Part shown: piece by piece, positions 1 through 13,492 of the stretch
Layout: the number at the start of each line of letters is the position of its first letter
Position numbering within the stretch: the first letter of the stretch is position 1
Source: Paramecium pentaurelia
Taxonomy: Eukaryota; Ciliophora; Oligohymenophorea; Peniculida; Parameciidae
Direction: 5' to 3'
Assembly: GCA_905183005.1 (NCBI GenBank)
Contig: CAJJDO010000101.1
Location: 66,018 to 130,017 of the forward strand
DNA: 64,000 nucleotides
Position numbers and translations under genes: made by a program
The notes under the pieces: model-generated
The model's database searches: none
Seen by the model: only the letters and a program-made list of their open reading frames with translations
Told to the model about the DNA's origin: nothing

Positions 1-3000
1 AAAGTTTCTATGTTTTCATCAAATGAATATTTAACAGATAATAATGACATTGTAAGCCAACAAACAATATATGTAAATAATAAAATTATCCATGCAACCA
101 TTTTTTAAACTGTAGAAACACATAATTTTACAATATCACTTCCAATTAATAAAAGTAGTAACATCTATCTGATGATACCTATTTAAGTATTATTATAATA
201 TAAGATATAGTATGATAACCATAATAAAACTGCATCAAGTAAGGCATTACCATTTATTTTAAATACAAATGATATAACTTTTTTCTTTTTAAAAGTTTTT
301 ATATTGATTTTGAATTGTTCTTGATACATTTTAGAATCAGCATGATAATTTTCATTGAGTTTTGATATTAAACTTGCTATTTGTTATAGAATTAACATTA
401 AACTCTAATAAACTGTTAACCAACCACCTTCAATCAATTAATAATTTTATGCACAATTTGTTGAATACATTAGAAATAAAGAATACAAAATTAATAATGA
501 TCTATAAAATGAGAATACTAGTAAATCGTCATAAACTTCAGCAAATATTCTACTCTCAAAGAACATCAATCCACAGAAATCTTCAAAATTATTTATACAT
601 ATATCTGAAGTAGGCATTTTTTAAACATCCTTAATAGTATTAATTTTTTTTAGTGGATTTTCCATTATCTTGTTCATTGATAATCTTTAATTTATTTTCA
701 ATTTGGTACTCATTTTTTATATTTAATAGTTAATTGGAATGTGAAATAATTGAATCCCCATATTGGCTTTTCTAAACATTTAAATATCATTAAATGAATC
801 TCCAATTGCCAAGACTTTTTTATTACCTTAAAATTAAGTTTAGATTATTTTAATAATCTCTGCTTTCTCTTTTGCATTAAATTTATATGCTATCAATGAA
901 TTACAAAAATATAAAAGAAATATTAAATGAGTAAATAATACATTATCTTCAGATATGATTTTAAATTATTCTCCACTTAATATTATTGAAAATGCTTTAA
1001 TCTCTGGATACATTTAAGATTACATTTACTAACTTTTACCCAATTTATTTTAACTATCCTAATTTTAATTCTGTTCAACACTTTTGGATGGATACTTATC
1101 ACTCAAAGTATTTAGTCTAAGGGCTTTTGATTATTACATAGTGTTAATATTCGTATTAATATTATTAGAATCATTAGATTATAATTATTATGCCATTTAA
1201 GCCAATTAATTTTTAATTACTAATTTAGCATTATCTGAATCTATATATAGTAATTAATCTGTTGTTGATAATAATTTAGATTTATATGCAACAGGTAAAA
1301 CTCTATTCAAATCATCACCTGATAATAAAAATAAACTTAAATCTGCTTATCTCATTTATTAAATTAAAATCTTAGCATCTGGTCTTATTTTCTCTTTAAT
1401 ACCTAAAACATGCATAATTTACATATCTTTCTCTATGTCATGAAATAATTAGATTAGATCATTTTAAGATTAAGAAAACTTGATTCCTGAATATCTATCA
1501 AGAAAATTGGCTTTTTCATTTTCTCTTAAATAAATTTTAGAGTATACTACTGTTCTCATACCAGCCATATGTAATTTTAAAAATATGCGATCCCAATATT
1601 CACGACTACTTTTATCAATGTCTACATATGATGGAATTTAATTGAACTCTTCTCTTACAATGAGAACTGAATTGATGAGTTCATCTTCTTAATCATTATC
1701 AGAAGAAAATTTAAATTATTCAGCCAATTTATCTGGATATTATATTAATACTCCTAATCGAGGATGTAAATTGGAATATTAATTAATTGCCAGAATTTAG
1801 AATTCATGAATCTCTTTTAAGATTTCAATAATGTAAGTAATTTTTCCACTTTATTCATTTGTACAAATAAATTTGATATCAAAAAAATTAGCAAATCTAA
1901 TTAATTCTTAATCAAATAAATGAGATGTTGAATCATGAATGAATTAATCATCTGATTATGTAAATTTTGATATTACTTCTTAACATAATAATAAAGATAG
2001 TACTGCTTCTTAATAAAACATTTAAGATTATCCACATACTAACTTTTAATAAAATTCTTAATCTTTATAAAAAGCTATTTCAATTTATTCTTCATCAAAC
2101 TAAAAAAATTAAGTTTAATATTTATTATTTTTCTAAACAAAAGATGATTACTTTTTTAATTAACGAGAATCTTCTTTCTTTGTTAATTCACTATCACTTC
2201 TTTGTTTTTTTTATTTTTCACTATTCATTGATAATTTCTCTTCTAACGGTACTAATTGAATTTCTTCAAATGGACTTTAACCTGGAGACTATTAAATTGA
2301 GAGTGATTAATTAATAATAATTGATCTATTAAAAAATGGTTTAGGTTTATTCCCCTTCAATTCAGGTGTAATTTTACAATGAGTATCATCTAAATCTTCA
2401 GGTTTTAAATTTTCTACAATATTATGTCCAATTAATTCTGAAATATTACCATCAGAATTTTTAAAATTTGCACTATCCAATTCAGATTTACTCAATATTC
2501 CAGATTATTATAATGGTTAAAATGTTGATAATTTATTATTAAAGTTATTTTATGCATCTTCATCTTTTAATAATGTTTGATGTAAAAATGTAGATCTTTA
2601 TTTCATATTCTACGATTTACTTATTGATTTTGTTAGTTATATTGTATTTTTACAACTACTATTTCTTATCTTTTATAATTAATCAATAGCAATTTATTCA
2701 TCAGAGTATTCTTCTTGTTCAGGAATTCTAAAATTTGGATTTTATTTCAACTATTATGTTAAATTATCTTTATACAACTACCATCCATTTTGTATCTTTT
2801 TTTAACTGAATTTGTACATCATATCTTCTATTATTATTGATCTAACTCTAAAATCTCCAGATGTTAATGTTCCAGTCTTATCAAAACACACATATTCAGT
2901 CATGACTAAATCACCTATAGAAACAGAATTCAATTATTAATAATTGATCGTTTATTATTATTAATTTTCATTATTTAATCCTCCAATGTTAGTACCAACT

Positions 3001-4355
3001 TTGATTCTCATATCAAATTAACTATTTTATTATGATCTCCTATATTTAAAATGAGCATATCCCATTTCAATTAAATCTATACAATTATAAAAGTATATTG
3101 GGGTTGTCTTTAAATACTGAATCATATAAAAAACCAATGTAATGCTATCAAACATGGCTCCTTCATATTCACTTCTACACATTTAAAACGAAGCAATTAA
3201 CCAACTAATAAATGTTATTATTATGCTTATGGTCAAAGTCAGTGCAAAAAACATTCTAGATTTTTAAACAAAAAATGATTTCTTCTCTGCCATTTTCAAA
3301 TTATCATAACACAAACATTTCTATCCTGCAAATAATACCAACCCAATTAAGTACTAACATGTTTTCAATTGTTCTTCTCTCCTTACTACATTTTATCTAT
3401 TGAAATTTTCTCCCTTAGGGTCCTTTTTTAATTTGATATAACCAAAAATATTCTCATTTGAGTCTTTATCAAATTAAATTTGACCTGTCAATATCTTTTT
3501 ATAATCAAATCCCTAGGCTTTGTATTTACCATTTTTTAACATTGTTAATTATGTTGGTTACCTTCCATCTTCTTATGTCTAACCATCTAATTATTATGTA
3601 GAAATTCCAACAATATCATCTGACACATCAATAATTAATAAATCTGCAGGACAAACTTCATTTCTTTTTAAATAAACTATATCACCTACTTCTAATTGTT
3701 ACCATTGAACATTTTCATATAGTTATAATTTTTCTTTTTTTCTCCCAGACTAAACTGAATGAGGTTTTTTTTATATCTCAACTTTTGATATTACACCTTA
3801 TGGTTCTTTGGATATAAGTTAATTTTCATTTTGTTATACAATTATTTAAGACTTATTACCTTAATTTATTTCTTTCCTTAATCTTCTGTATCTTGTGACT
3901 TCTCGATTATTGATTTTCTTATCATATTCCATTTTTCGATAATCAAAATAAAATGCTTTTGTGATCTATAAAACATAGTGCATTGACAATGGTAAAATGT
4001 AAACAACTAAATCCTCTTAACTTTGAATATGTAATTATTAATACTTAATTTAAAGAGTGCAAAAATGAACAATCATCACTACATAATAGATTAGAACCCC
4101 TATTCTTTCAAATTACTTTAAAAATAGATAAAAAAGTAAATTCTTTAAATCAAAATACCCTGTATTGATTTTATTAATTAATTCGCTCTATTTCATTCCT
4201 TTTATATTCACAACCTCTCCACAATCAATTTCTATCTATTCCTCTCAAATTCAAATAAATACTTAATAATGAAATCTCTTCTGGTTTTGCCGAGTTTTAG
4301 CATTATCATATTTATGTTTCAATTACTCATATATTAATTTTCCTAATGTTTTCAT
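1..4355 (-). CDS. P4-type ATPase (phospholipid flippase-like), 3' end cut off by the window
   Basis: P4-ATPases move phospholipids across membranes. Reading from the ATG at 4355, a 27-nt GTA...TAG intron lies about 80 nt in. The phosphorylation motif DKTGTLT is encoded near 2866-2886. Upstream of it is TPIYFYNCIDLIEMG, which matches the P4 segment where PISLY sits. Near 783-806 the hinge motif reads AIGDSFNDIQM instead of the usual GDGxND. After the hinge come several hydrophobic helices, still open at base 1, so the protein continues beyond the window. Only the N-terminal intron was placed; more introns probably exist. The family call is firm, the substrate unknown. Confidence 0.85.
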
Positions 4356-5719
4356 TATACTTTTATTAAATAATTAAGAATATCATTTTTATTCAATTTT
4401 ATTAATTTGAATTTCCAAAGTACTCAAGTTTATTCCTCTTTTAGTCTCTAGCATACTGAAAAATTAATCAAATGGAGATATCTTAAACTTATTTGATTAT
4501 AGTTATATTTACAATTCTTTAATTTTAATCTGATTACTATTTTTATTAATTAGACTGAAAATAATTAATATGAGACTTAGAAATTTAATACTTGTATAAA
4601 AACTAATAAAACATTAAAAAAAAATGTAAATTAATGTATTAATTCATGTTATTATAATAATATATAAAACAAGCAATCATTAAATATTTTACTATGAAGC
4701 AAATAAAATAAGTGAATTAATAGATTATATTTTATAATTGATACTTTGAAACTTTAGTAATTGTTACAAAATTGAAAATATAAAGATATATTATTATAAA
4801 TATTCTCAAAAAATCTCTAATTTCATTATTACGATAAAAATGGAAATTAGATCAAACTAAATTGAAATAAACTCAAAAAGTTTATGAATCGAAGATAAAT
4901 AAAAATTATAAGAATATATTTCCAAATTTTAAATAAACCTTCTAATTATAATTATATTAATAAACCTTAATAAATGTAAAAATATCATATGCCTTAAAAA
5001 TATTCTCATTGAAAAACTAATTATTTATAAATGATATTTTTATTCTTACAAAATTGATTTTATTTATAGTTACCAATTCTCTTTAATTCTATTATTATTA
5101 TAACACTTAATATGTTTATAATTGAATTCATCATATAAAATTCTATTTATAATAATAATATCAAGTTTCTTGATATAATGATTTTGTTATTTCAAATTTC
5201 TTGATTTCAACAATTCATATAATGATTTAACATAATTAATAACTAAAATAAAATTATTATTAGTAGACTATCTTTTAAATTAAGAGGAATGTTAAAATTG
5301 AAATTTTTAATTCAAATTGTACATATAGAGATGACTCAATAGATGTTTCTAGAATAATAATTCGAATTATAAATCAATTATATTTCATAATTGCCAATTT
5401 TCTAATTTTGTAAATTATAAATAACAGTTTTGAATTATTTATTGATCATAAGATATTTAAAATCTATTTGATATTCCCTTTATTACAGGTTTTATAATCT
5501 GAAATTAAACATATAAATAAATCAAACCATATTTATGTTTAATCTACAAATTGTCTATAATTCAATTTTATTTTTATTTAGCAATAAATTTAACAAAATT
5601 TAATAACTATTTGCATTCAACTTGAATTCTATCAATCTCTATTTTATAAATTAATTTAATACAAAAATAACTAATATACTTTTGTATTTTTTGATTATGA
5701 GCTATAATTTTTATTTAAT
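4356..5719. other. Long AT-rich intergenic region
   Basis: About 1.36 kb between two divergent start codons. It is extremely AT-rich, with frequent TGA in all frames and no coherent protein. It must hold the 5' regions of the P4-ATPase (leftward) and the 277-aa gene (rightward), but I recognise no promoter element. Confidence 0.5.
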
Positions 5720-6553
5720 ATGAAGTTTTCATTTTTGAAACATAATTTAGCTGAGCTTATTGGTAAAGCAGAATAATTAGATTCACCAAGCTCAATTATA
5801 AAGAAATTCGGTCCATTCCTTTTAACTAGTTTGTTTAATCAAAAGCTATAAGAAAGTCAAGAAGTCATAAATTATATGGAGAAATATATTGATAAAAGTA
5901 ATTTCATTCGAAACATTACACAGGATCATCATGCTAAAAATTGGAGAACTAATTATAGAAAATCAGTTGAAAGTTTAGCTTGTTCAATCATAGTTGATAA
6001 TTAAAATATTATTGATAAGCATTACACTAATACATTAAAAGAAGATTAAATTACTTTACCAGAAGCTTTACCTTTAGTATATACTTTGGTTATTTAAAAA
6101 ATAAAGAAGTGGAATATTATGTATGAATAGGAAGTTTTGTAAAGATTAAACAATTTACTCAATACATAAAAATAGGAACAATAGAAAATGAATCTAAACA
6201 TTCTATATTAAAAATATTTCCTATCTGATCTTGGATTATATTATCCAGAGTTATTAGTTTATTCATAAGGTAAGATCTTTTGTACTGAATTACCCTTGGA
6301 TTATTTTATTGGGGAATTGAAAGTAGAGTATAAAGATTTCTTTATTGAAGATAACAATTTAGTTGATTTATAGATAGGTGATTAAGTTTATGTATTTATG
6401 TACCCAGATGAATTTGAGTATTAAACTATCAAATCTTTTATGTTAAAATATGTGAGAATCAAGAGATTGCAAGAGTTGTATTCTAATGTTCATGTTGTTT
6501 GGTGTTATAAAGGAATGAAAAAAAAAGAGTTACTTGATGCTATTAGTATCTGA
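5720..6553 (+). CDS. Hypothetical protein, 277 aa, intronless
   Basis: A single open frame of 277 codons from ATG to TGA with TAA/TAG as glutamine. It begins MKFSFLKHNLAELIGKAEQ. The composition is hydrophilic with mixed charge and there is no clear signal peptide or membrane helix. The C-terminal third (residues about 170-275) is richer in aromatic and beta-type sequence (VYVFMYPDEFEYQ, HVVWCYKGMKKKELLDAIS). I recognise no family. The frame is convincing because it contains no TGA for 277 codons and ends cleanly before noncoding AT-rich DNA. Confidence 0.7.
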
Positions 6554-6769
6554 GAGCTTGTTTTATCATATATATTAATAATCAAGAAAAAAAAACATAT
6601 ATCAAAATAATGAATTATAGTAAATTGGTTTTGAGTTTGTTTTCTTCAATTAAAATAATAGTATCATATTTTATGTATATATATATATTAGAATAAATGT
6701 TTATATTAAAAAAATATACATTTATAAATTAATATTATTTATTTTATAATTTATTAAAGGAAAGAAAAG

Positions 6770-6847
6770 ATGAAGAAATTGATTGCAGCTTCACTATCAT
6801 TTGTATCCATTTTGACTATGGGAATGGTATTCAAATCACCTTACTGA
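6770..6847 (+). CDS. Possible 25-aa hydrophobic micropeptide
   Basis: ATG to TGA encodes MKKLIAASLSFVSILTMGM followed by VFKSPY: a lysine pair, then a hydrophobic stretch, as in a signal peptide or small membrane subunit. It is less AT-biased than its flanks and has a purine-rich leader just upstream. It stands alone between noncoding stretches. It could instead be the first exon of something I could not join, or chance. Confidence 0.3.
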   Translation: MKKLIAASLSFVSILTMGMVFKSPY

Positions 6848-7089
6848 GCATTATTTATTGAAATAAATTATGATTATTATTAAAAATATATAACACAATC
6901 ATTATCATAAACTATTTATAAACAATAAATAAAACAGAATTCTTATTATTTATTAACATCAAATATATGTATCTATTTGATTATGTATAACCACATTTAA
7001 TTTTTAAATAAATAATATTTTATAATTTTGAGATTAATTTTATGAAAATTTGTTATGATATATGTATGAATATGAATAGATAAAATAAT

Positions 7090-9094
7090 TCAAACAAAAT
7101 GTATATCTTATTCTTAAACTCCTAAACCATTTAATATAGTTGGAATAGTCTAATTCATTTATGGAGGTCCACAAATATAAAATTTATCATATTATGATAC
7201 AAAGCCAATATGTTTTTAAAAGAATACTTTATTAAATCTTTCATTCACACAACATACATTTTCTGTCCACTCTTTTAATTTGAGTATCATTTTAAAACAT
7301 TATTGGGATAATTATTTTTAAAAGTGTAATAATGGAAAATAGATATTGGAACCTATCAATTCTGATTTATTGGCTGCTGCAAATATAAGTGTAATATGTA
7401 AATTAGTATGGAATTAACATTCAAATGGATTTAATATATCAGCAATTTATTTACCATATTTTTTCTCTACAATTTAGTAAATGATTGATTATAAAAGAAA
7501 ATCCAATAAGTCTAGAAATGGTAAAATTCCTGTTCCTCCACATATAATAACAATTTTGCCTTTATTTGGTAAAGATAATGATGGTCCATAAGGTCCCATT
7601 ATTTCATATTATTCATATTGATTTTAATGAATATATTGAGAGAATCCATTCTTTGAATCATACTTCTTTATTATTAAAGGAAGTTCATTTAAATATTTTG
7701 GTTATAAATGAAAATGATCAACCCATTCTTTATTTTGTAATTGTGTGTCAATCAAATTTAATAAATACTTTCTATATTAAACATTTTCTGGGGCCATACT
7801 CAAAATACAAGTGTATTATCTAATTGGTACTTAAGAGTTGGAATGAACTTTCAATTAATAATACCTTCCAAATTAGTTATAATTTGTTAATTATGATGAA
7901 ATTTTTCTAAATTCATTATTAAAACCAAAATAACTAACTTTATCTGATATTTAATTAATTGTAATTAATTTCCACAAATTTGTATTATATTATAAAATGC
8001 TGTTATTTTAAATAATAAAATTGATATTATTGATTCTACCAATTGTATTCTATTTAATCATTTAAATTGCTTTATCTGAATGTTTAAATGGTGGACAACT
8101 ACCATCTTCTAATCCTTAACCTCCATAAATAAATCTTGATATTTCTCTTCCTTTTGTTTTTTCCCAAATATATTATCCACCTGGATGAACAAATCCTGTT
8201 AGATTTATGATCTCATTATTAAATATAAACCACATTTAATCTTTATATTCTCTTTAAATGCTTTAAAAATCTAAAAAATATAAATTTAATTATATTACCA
8301 TTTTATAATACATGTTATACAAATAAAGCATCTTGAATAGTTTTAGGTTAACATTACTATTCTTCTTTACTTTTAAAAATGATGGAAAACAGAGTTCCAT
8401 TTTAATAAAAGAATTCTAGAAAAACTCTCCAAAAGAATATCAAAACATAAGTAATCCAAAATCCAATCAAATTCCATCTTCCATCTTCAACATAATAATT
8501 ATAAACTTCATAGAATCCAAGTCCACATTCAACTTTACCAATCAAATACATGAAATAACCTATATAAATATGAAATAATTATTAAATCTTAATTGTTTTC
8601 TATGTTTTCTTATTTTCAATACATAATTTTAAAATTAAACCTCCAATACTTTATAATCCCATTAGACCTAGAAATGCAAATCCAATAGGAGCATGCCAAT
8701 AAGCCAAATGTTCTTTACCATGAAATTATGGAGGATTCCAAATCAAACTCATTAATATATCTGCTATCATGGTAGGTAATACACATAATCCCATAATGAT
8801 ACTGTGTAAATTTAATCTTTATTTTAAGAATATTCCATATCTATTTGCTAATAATCCAATATCTACTAAAATTCCCCAAACTATGAAATTACTCCATTTA
8901 TGAAAGTAAAAGACAGTATGTCTATTTTCATTTATTTCAGTGAGCATCATTTCATGATCTAATATAATATTAAATGTATTCATACTCTATTCATCTTAAT
9001 TATAATCTAAGAATGTTCTATTTGATTGACTATCATTTAACTCTTATGTAATTGTAAGACTTGCAACAGATAAAATAACAATGATGGTAAACAT
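7090..9094 (-). CDS. Membrane cytochrome b561-like / cytochrome b5 / FAD-NAD oxidoreductase fusion
   Basis: A 658-aa protein made of three electron-transfer modules. The N-terminus MFTIIVILSVASLTITQEL looks like a signal peptide. Several membrane helices follow, carrying histidines (FYFHKW, LNLHSI, EHLAYWHAPIGF, LFHIYIGYFMY) as in b561/ferric-reductase cores. Next is a cytochrome b5-type heme loop (INLTGFVHPGGQ). The C-terminus is a flavin and pyridine-nucleotide domain: RQYTCILS, MGPYGPSL, ICGGTGILPF, and CGPPQM near the end. One 28-nt intron lies at 8271-8298 and keeps the frame. An in-frame ATG at 9169 could add 25 residues, but the signal peptide favours 9094. The likely role is transmembrane electron transfer; the acceptor is unknown. 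Confidence 0.85.
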
Positions 9095-9554
9095 ATAATA
9101 AGATATTTATATTATCTTTAACTAATGTAATGATGACCAGAATTAAATACTCCAATTTGATTATGTCATTCAAAATAATCTCACTTATTAGTTTGATTAC
9201 TAACTGTTTCTGTAAGTTAATTATAAAATAAGATATTATAAATTATAATAAATTCTCCAAATAATTAATCAATAAAAAGAAGACTTTTTAAATTCTTATA
9301 TGACTTTTAGTTCTCAAATGTGTTTTTGTTCATCTAAGAAGTTTCAGATAGGTATTAACTCTTTATTCTGATCATAATTGTGTATTTTTTATAATATTCT
9401 GAAATCTTTCAATTTCAACTAATCTAAATTAATTGTAACTAAAATCATTAACATTTGCAATTTGATTCTTAAATATCAAAATAACTTTACCAATTTATAG
9501 ATACTAACCTTATAACATAATAAAAGATTACAATGACATATGGTTATTGATTCA

Positions 9555-9856
9555 TCAAGAATACATTAGATTTCTCAAATATTCTTAGATTGCATCTTTG
9601 AAAAGCTTAAACTTTAATAAGTTCAAAATAAGACTTATTTTAAGTTATTTGAATGATCTCCTATCATGAGTACTGAATTGTAAAGATTTAACAAAAGAGA
9701 ATTCTCATTTGATAAAAATGCTCTTATTTCTAATATATTACATACAGACACAAAAATTGATTTGTATTAGGAATAAGGAATTTATAATGATAAATTATTT
9801 TAAACTATATTTTTCTAAATGTCTATTATATAATTGATTTTTTGTTAAGTACCCAT
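9555..9856 (-). CDS. Hypothetical small protein, about 92 aa, tentative
   Basis: Starts MGTQQKINYIIDIQKNI and ends EYLRNLMYS after removal of a presumed 23-nt GTC...AAG intron, a weak donor. Composition is protein-like, with alternating charged and hydrophobic residues. Another open frame continues downstream on the same strand, so the true 3' structure may differ. No family recognised. Confidence 0.3.
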
Positions 9857-9982
9857 GATATTAGATATACTTTAATTAATGAATAAAAATATATGAGATC
9901 ATCATCTATTTGACATCTGTTAAAAATATATAATTTATATGTTTCATTTATTGAGATGATATTATAATATTAAATTTATAAT

Positions 9983-10747
9983 ATGAAACATCTGAAATTA
10001 TCTATTCCTTGTATGAATTAATCCTTTCTTTATAAAGGAAACTTTTAAGACATCAATTATTAAGAGCTTGTTCAATTTGCAGAAAGCAAATTAGGTAAAA
10101 AATTAACTTAAGAACTCTACTTTGTTTATATTAATGTGGAAGGTGACAATTTTATAATAGATAATGATCAAAAACTAAACAATTTAAAGAAATTAAATTC
10201 TTAAGTTTTAAAGATCATCTTAAAAGAATTTGAAAAACAAATAGTTCTTCATCCAAATACAATTTGTTCTGTTTGTCAATAATCTCCAATATAAAATATT
10301 AGATTTAAATGTGTTGTTTGTGAAGATGTAGATTTATGTCAAAATTGTAGTATAGAACATAGTAAATTACATCCATTAATTATGATTTCTAAACCAGAAT
10401 AAGTATAATACTTAGAAAGTTTTTTTAAAAAACATATGAAAAAAGTAAAGAATATTTTAAATTGTTCTATCAATAAATCTAAAAATACAGTAATAGCAAT
10501 TAAAGATGTTATTATGAAAAAAAAGAAAGATTATTTTGGAAATCAATAATAATAATAATAATAATAATTCTAATAAGGATAAATAAAGAAACCTCCAAGT
10601 TAAGAAGAAGAAGATGTATTAAACAAAACCTTAAGATTATCAGAGATATTTGAAGGATAACCAAGTACTTATGAGAAATTTGTTAAATAAAATAAAGATT
10701 TGACATTTGAAGAATTAGTGGAAGTAGCATCTGAATAATTTGCCTGA
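9983..10747 (+). CDS. PB1-like and ZZ-type zinc finger protein, 254 aa
   Basis: Intronless 254-codon frame. Residues about 1-85 resemble a PB1 domain (YKGNFQDINYQELVQFAES, then VEGDNFIIDNDQKL). Residues about 88-130 form a ZZ-type finger with the spacing CSVC...FKCVVCEDVDLCQNCSIEH and then HPL. A glutamine run (six TAA codons in a row) near residue 190 leads to an acidic tail. This order resembles the N-terminus of p62/NBR1-type selective autophagy adaptors, but no UBA or LIR can be asserted. It converges with the tubulin acetyltransferase gene, 37 bp away. Confidence 0.75.
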
Positions 10748-10784
10748 ATAATATAAATTATAATAATAATTCCAAATAGTATTA

Positions 10785-11632
10785 TCATTTTTTATGAATT
10801 TAAGCTGACATTAATCCTGTAGTTGTTTAATACATCTTAAATTAATCCTTTATATATATTTACATTTTAATATTATTTCTAATCTGTTGCCCAAGGAGGT
10901 TATCCTTTACTTTTTTGATATTATGAATATTGTTATTTTGATTCTAAAGACATTTATTACATCATATGATCCAATTAATCCATCTTCTAAGGAGTTTATT
11001 ATTATTAAACTCTTTATTAGTTAACTAATTGAGGGTTTTACTATTATTAATGAGTCTATTGTGTAAGTTGCTATTAGAAAATATTTGTTTATTTATTATC
11101 AAAGTATTATGAATAAATGACATAATTATTATTTTGAGGGATATAATTCTATAAATTATAGTATTTCTTAAGGAATCCCAATAATTTTGGTGATGGTCGA
11201 TCATATGCTAATTTTTCTGGTGTCAAAACTTCTTATCTGAGCATTTCTTCAAAAAGCTCTTTGCCAATACCTTTTCTTTGTACAGATTCATGTACATAAA
11301 AGTCAAGTACACATATAGGTTAGATTTCTTTTATTACTCCATTTAAATCTCTATGAAATAAATTTTTTCTTCCTATTTTTAGAATACCTAAACATTGCTT
11401 AGAAATACTTTTGAATACTTACTTTTCCTTCTGACTTAATATACATCTTTTAATCAGTCTAAAAGAATCTAATTGGACTAGTTATAACTTATTTCAAATT
11501 TTATGCCTAACTTATTTATAAATAGATTACTAATGCAGAAGCTTCACCCATGATTGTAATAACAACATCAAGTTAAGGATTACGTTTTTAGTTTCCATTT
11601 AATATTGTTATTCCATTCTCATTAACTGACAT
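10785..11632 (-). CDS. ATAT1: Alpha-tubulin N-acetyltransferase (MEC-17/ATAT1 family), 254 aa
   Basis: Acetylates lysine 40 of alpha-tubulin in ciliary and other stable microtubules. The diagnostic acetyl-CoA region is clear: CVLDFYVHESVQRKGIGKEL, then AYDRPSPKLLGFLKKYY. Introns of 24 (11507-11530), 31 (11388-11418) and 28 nt (10836-10863) give an intact 254-aa frame. The last intron ends in AAG rather than TAG; it is needed to reach a stop before running into the convergent ZZ gene. The tail is glutamine-rich. Orthology is strong from the core motif; the exact C-terminus is less certain. Confidence 0.9.
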
Positions 11633-12144
11633 ACATTTTGATAAGTAAAAGTTGAATTACATCTAATTAATTTATATAAATAATTCATTCTATTTTATAA
11701 ATTCATATATATTCTAATTAGTAGTATTAGAGTATATAATAAGATTATAATTATTATAAATTCTATTTGAATAATGTATATCTTATTTTTTATTGAATTT
11801 TTAAATGATATTTAATATAGATTTTCTACTTTTATTCTTTTAATTAAATTAGTGTAGAAACTCTAATATATATATGAAACATTTTAATTAATGTTATATA
11901 TGTATATATATAGTTTATGATATAACAATATTTTGAGATGGATAATATATACAAAAATAAATAATTCTATATATAATTAGAATGAATTTAATTGAAATAA
12001 TAAATTGTTTAAGAGAATGATTTTTATTTGTAGTTGTAATTGATCTTTTTTCTTTAATTAGATTATTGATTTTTGTTTTCAATAATAATTTATTATTTTA
12101 ATTTTTATTATCAAAATTGATCAGATATTTATGTTTATATAATA
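11633..12144. other. AT-rich divergent intergenic region
   Basis: About 510 bp between the divergent starts of the tubulin acetyltransferase and the RBR ligase. It contains TA-rich microsatellite stretches (around 11865-11920) and no coding frame. It presumably holds both promoters; no specific element is recognised. Confidence 0.5.
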
Positions 12145-13247
12145 ATGAAACAAAAATTACAGAAAATTAAAAAAATGAATTGTTCAGTTTGTTTGAGTGA
12201 TGATTGTTAACTATTTACAAACAAAATTTGTAAATGTTAATTCTGTTATGATTGTGTTCTTAATTGGATTGAAGAGAAAATCAATTTAAAATAGTAAGTC
12301 AATTCAATATCATGTTTAAATCATAAATGCAAGTAAATAATTACATTAGAAAACTTTCGATAATCAATAACGAATAAACAAATTCAAGAAAAGTATATGG
12401 AAATTATGTTAAAAAATTATTTTCAACAAACACAAGACATTAGACCTTGTCCAAATAATAAATGTAATTATTATGCATTTCTTCCAACTAATAGATGTGG
12501 CAAAGAATTCTCTTGTCAATAATGCAGTAAAACATTTCATTTATATATTTAGATTTTAATTGGCTTGATAAACAATATCTGTCATATGATAAATTATTCT
12601 TATTAAAAATTAAAGATACAAAAAGTGACATATTATCATCTGTCTTTGAATTCATTTCAACATAGGAATGTCCTAAGTGTGATTCTAAAATTTTGAAAAA
12701 TGGTGGATGTAGTCATATGACGTGTAAAAAATGCAATTTTTATTATTGTTGGAGATGTAACAATTAATTGAATGACAATGTTCATAATGAATTTCTATGT
12801 TTTATTAGAGTACTTTGTTATTTGTTAATGATCCTTTTCAATTTTGCTGTTACATTTTATTACTTAGGATGGCTTTAATACTTCATTATGATAATTTGTT
12901 ACCCATTATATGGATTGGGTCTATCCTTACTATATAATTCCTACCTTATCTTACCTACAACTATAATAGCTACATTAGTGTATACATACAAATAATGGCC
13001 AAAATTAAGTCCGGTTAGAAAATAGAGATTCCGCAAATCCTAAATAATATCCATTATAGCATAAATAACAATATCTATCATTTTAGCAATAGCTACATAT
13101 TACAATATTTTCAATATTACTTTATATCAAGCCCTGAGTTATCACTACTACTAATTTATTATCATTATATCAGGAGGCTCTGTAGTGTTAGTGATATTGC
13201 TATTCAATAGTTTTTTTTATTAAAATTGGCTCAAATTTTTGATTTGA
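12145..13247 (+). CDS. RBR-type (RING-IBR-RING) E3 ubiquitin ligase with membrane segments, 358 aa
   Basis: RBR ligases pass ubiquitin through a catalytic cysteine in RING2. RING1 starts at residue 12 (CSVCLSDDCQLF...CYDC). The IBR follows around residues 85-130 (RPCPNNKCNYYAFLPTNRCG). RING2 reads CPKCDSKILKNGGCSHMTC and then CWRC, with the catalytic cysteine in GGCSHMTC. Three or four hydrophobic helices follow, as in the membrane-anchored RNF19/RNF144 type. One 26-nt intron (12527-12552) sits inside the IBR; removing it restores the frame. It probably acts at an endomembrane. Confidence 0.88.
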
Positions 13248-13492
13248 ATATGTTTTATATATTTATTTATAAAAATACAATTATGTAATATATATAATAC
13301 TCTTTTAGTAAAGAATACCTTTAATGCAATTCAAATTTATAAAAAAAACTTTAAAAAAATAATAAACCTTTATCATTATTTAGATTCTATAAATTGATAA
13401 ACTAAGTTCTTGTATTGAATTTAATATATAATATAAATTTGATTCTTAAAAGTAAATAAAAAATAAAGTCAGTAATCATAATTAAATTTGAT

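Noticed and set aside
362..613. Plus-strand open frame of 83 codons in the standard code.
   Set aside because: It lies antisense within the membrane-helix part of the P4-ATPase, which is continuous on the minus strand.
11865..11925. TA-rich palindromic stretch as a possible terminator or origin.
   Set aside because: TA repeats are common throughout the intergenic DNA here and nothing distinguishes this one.
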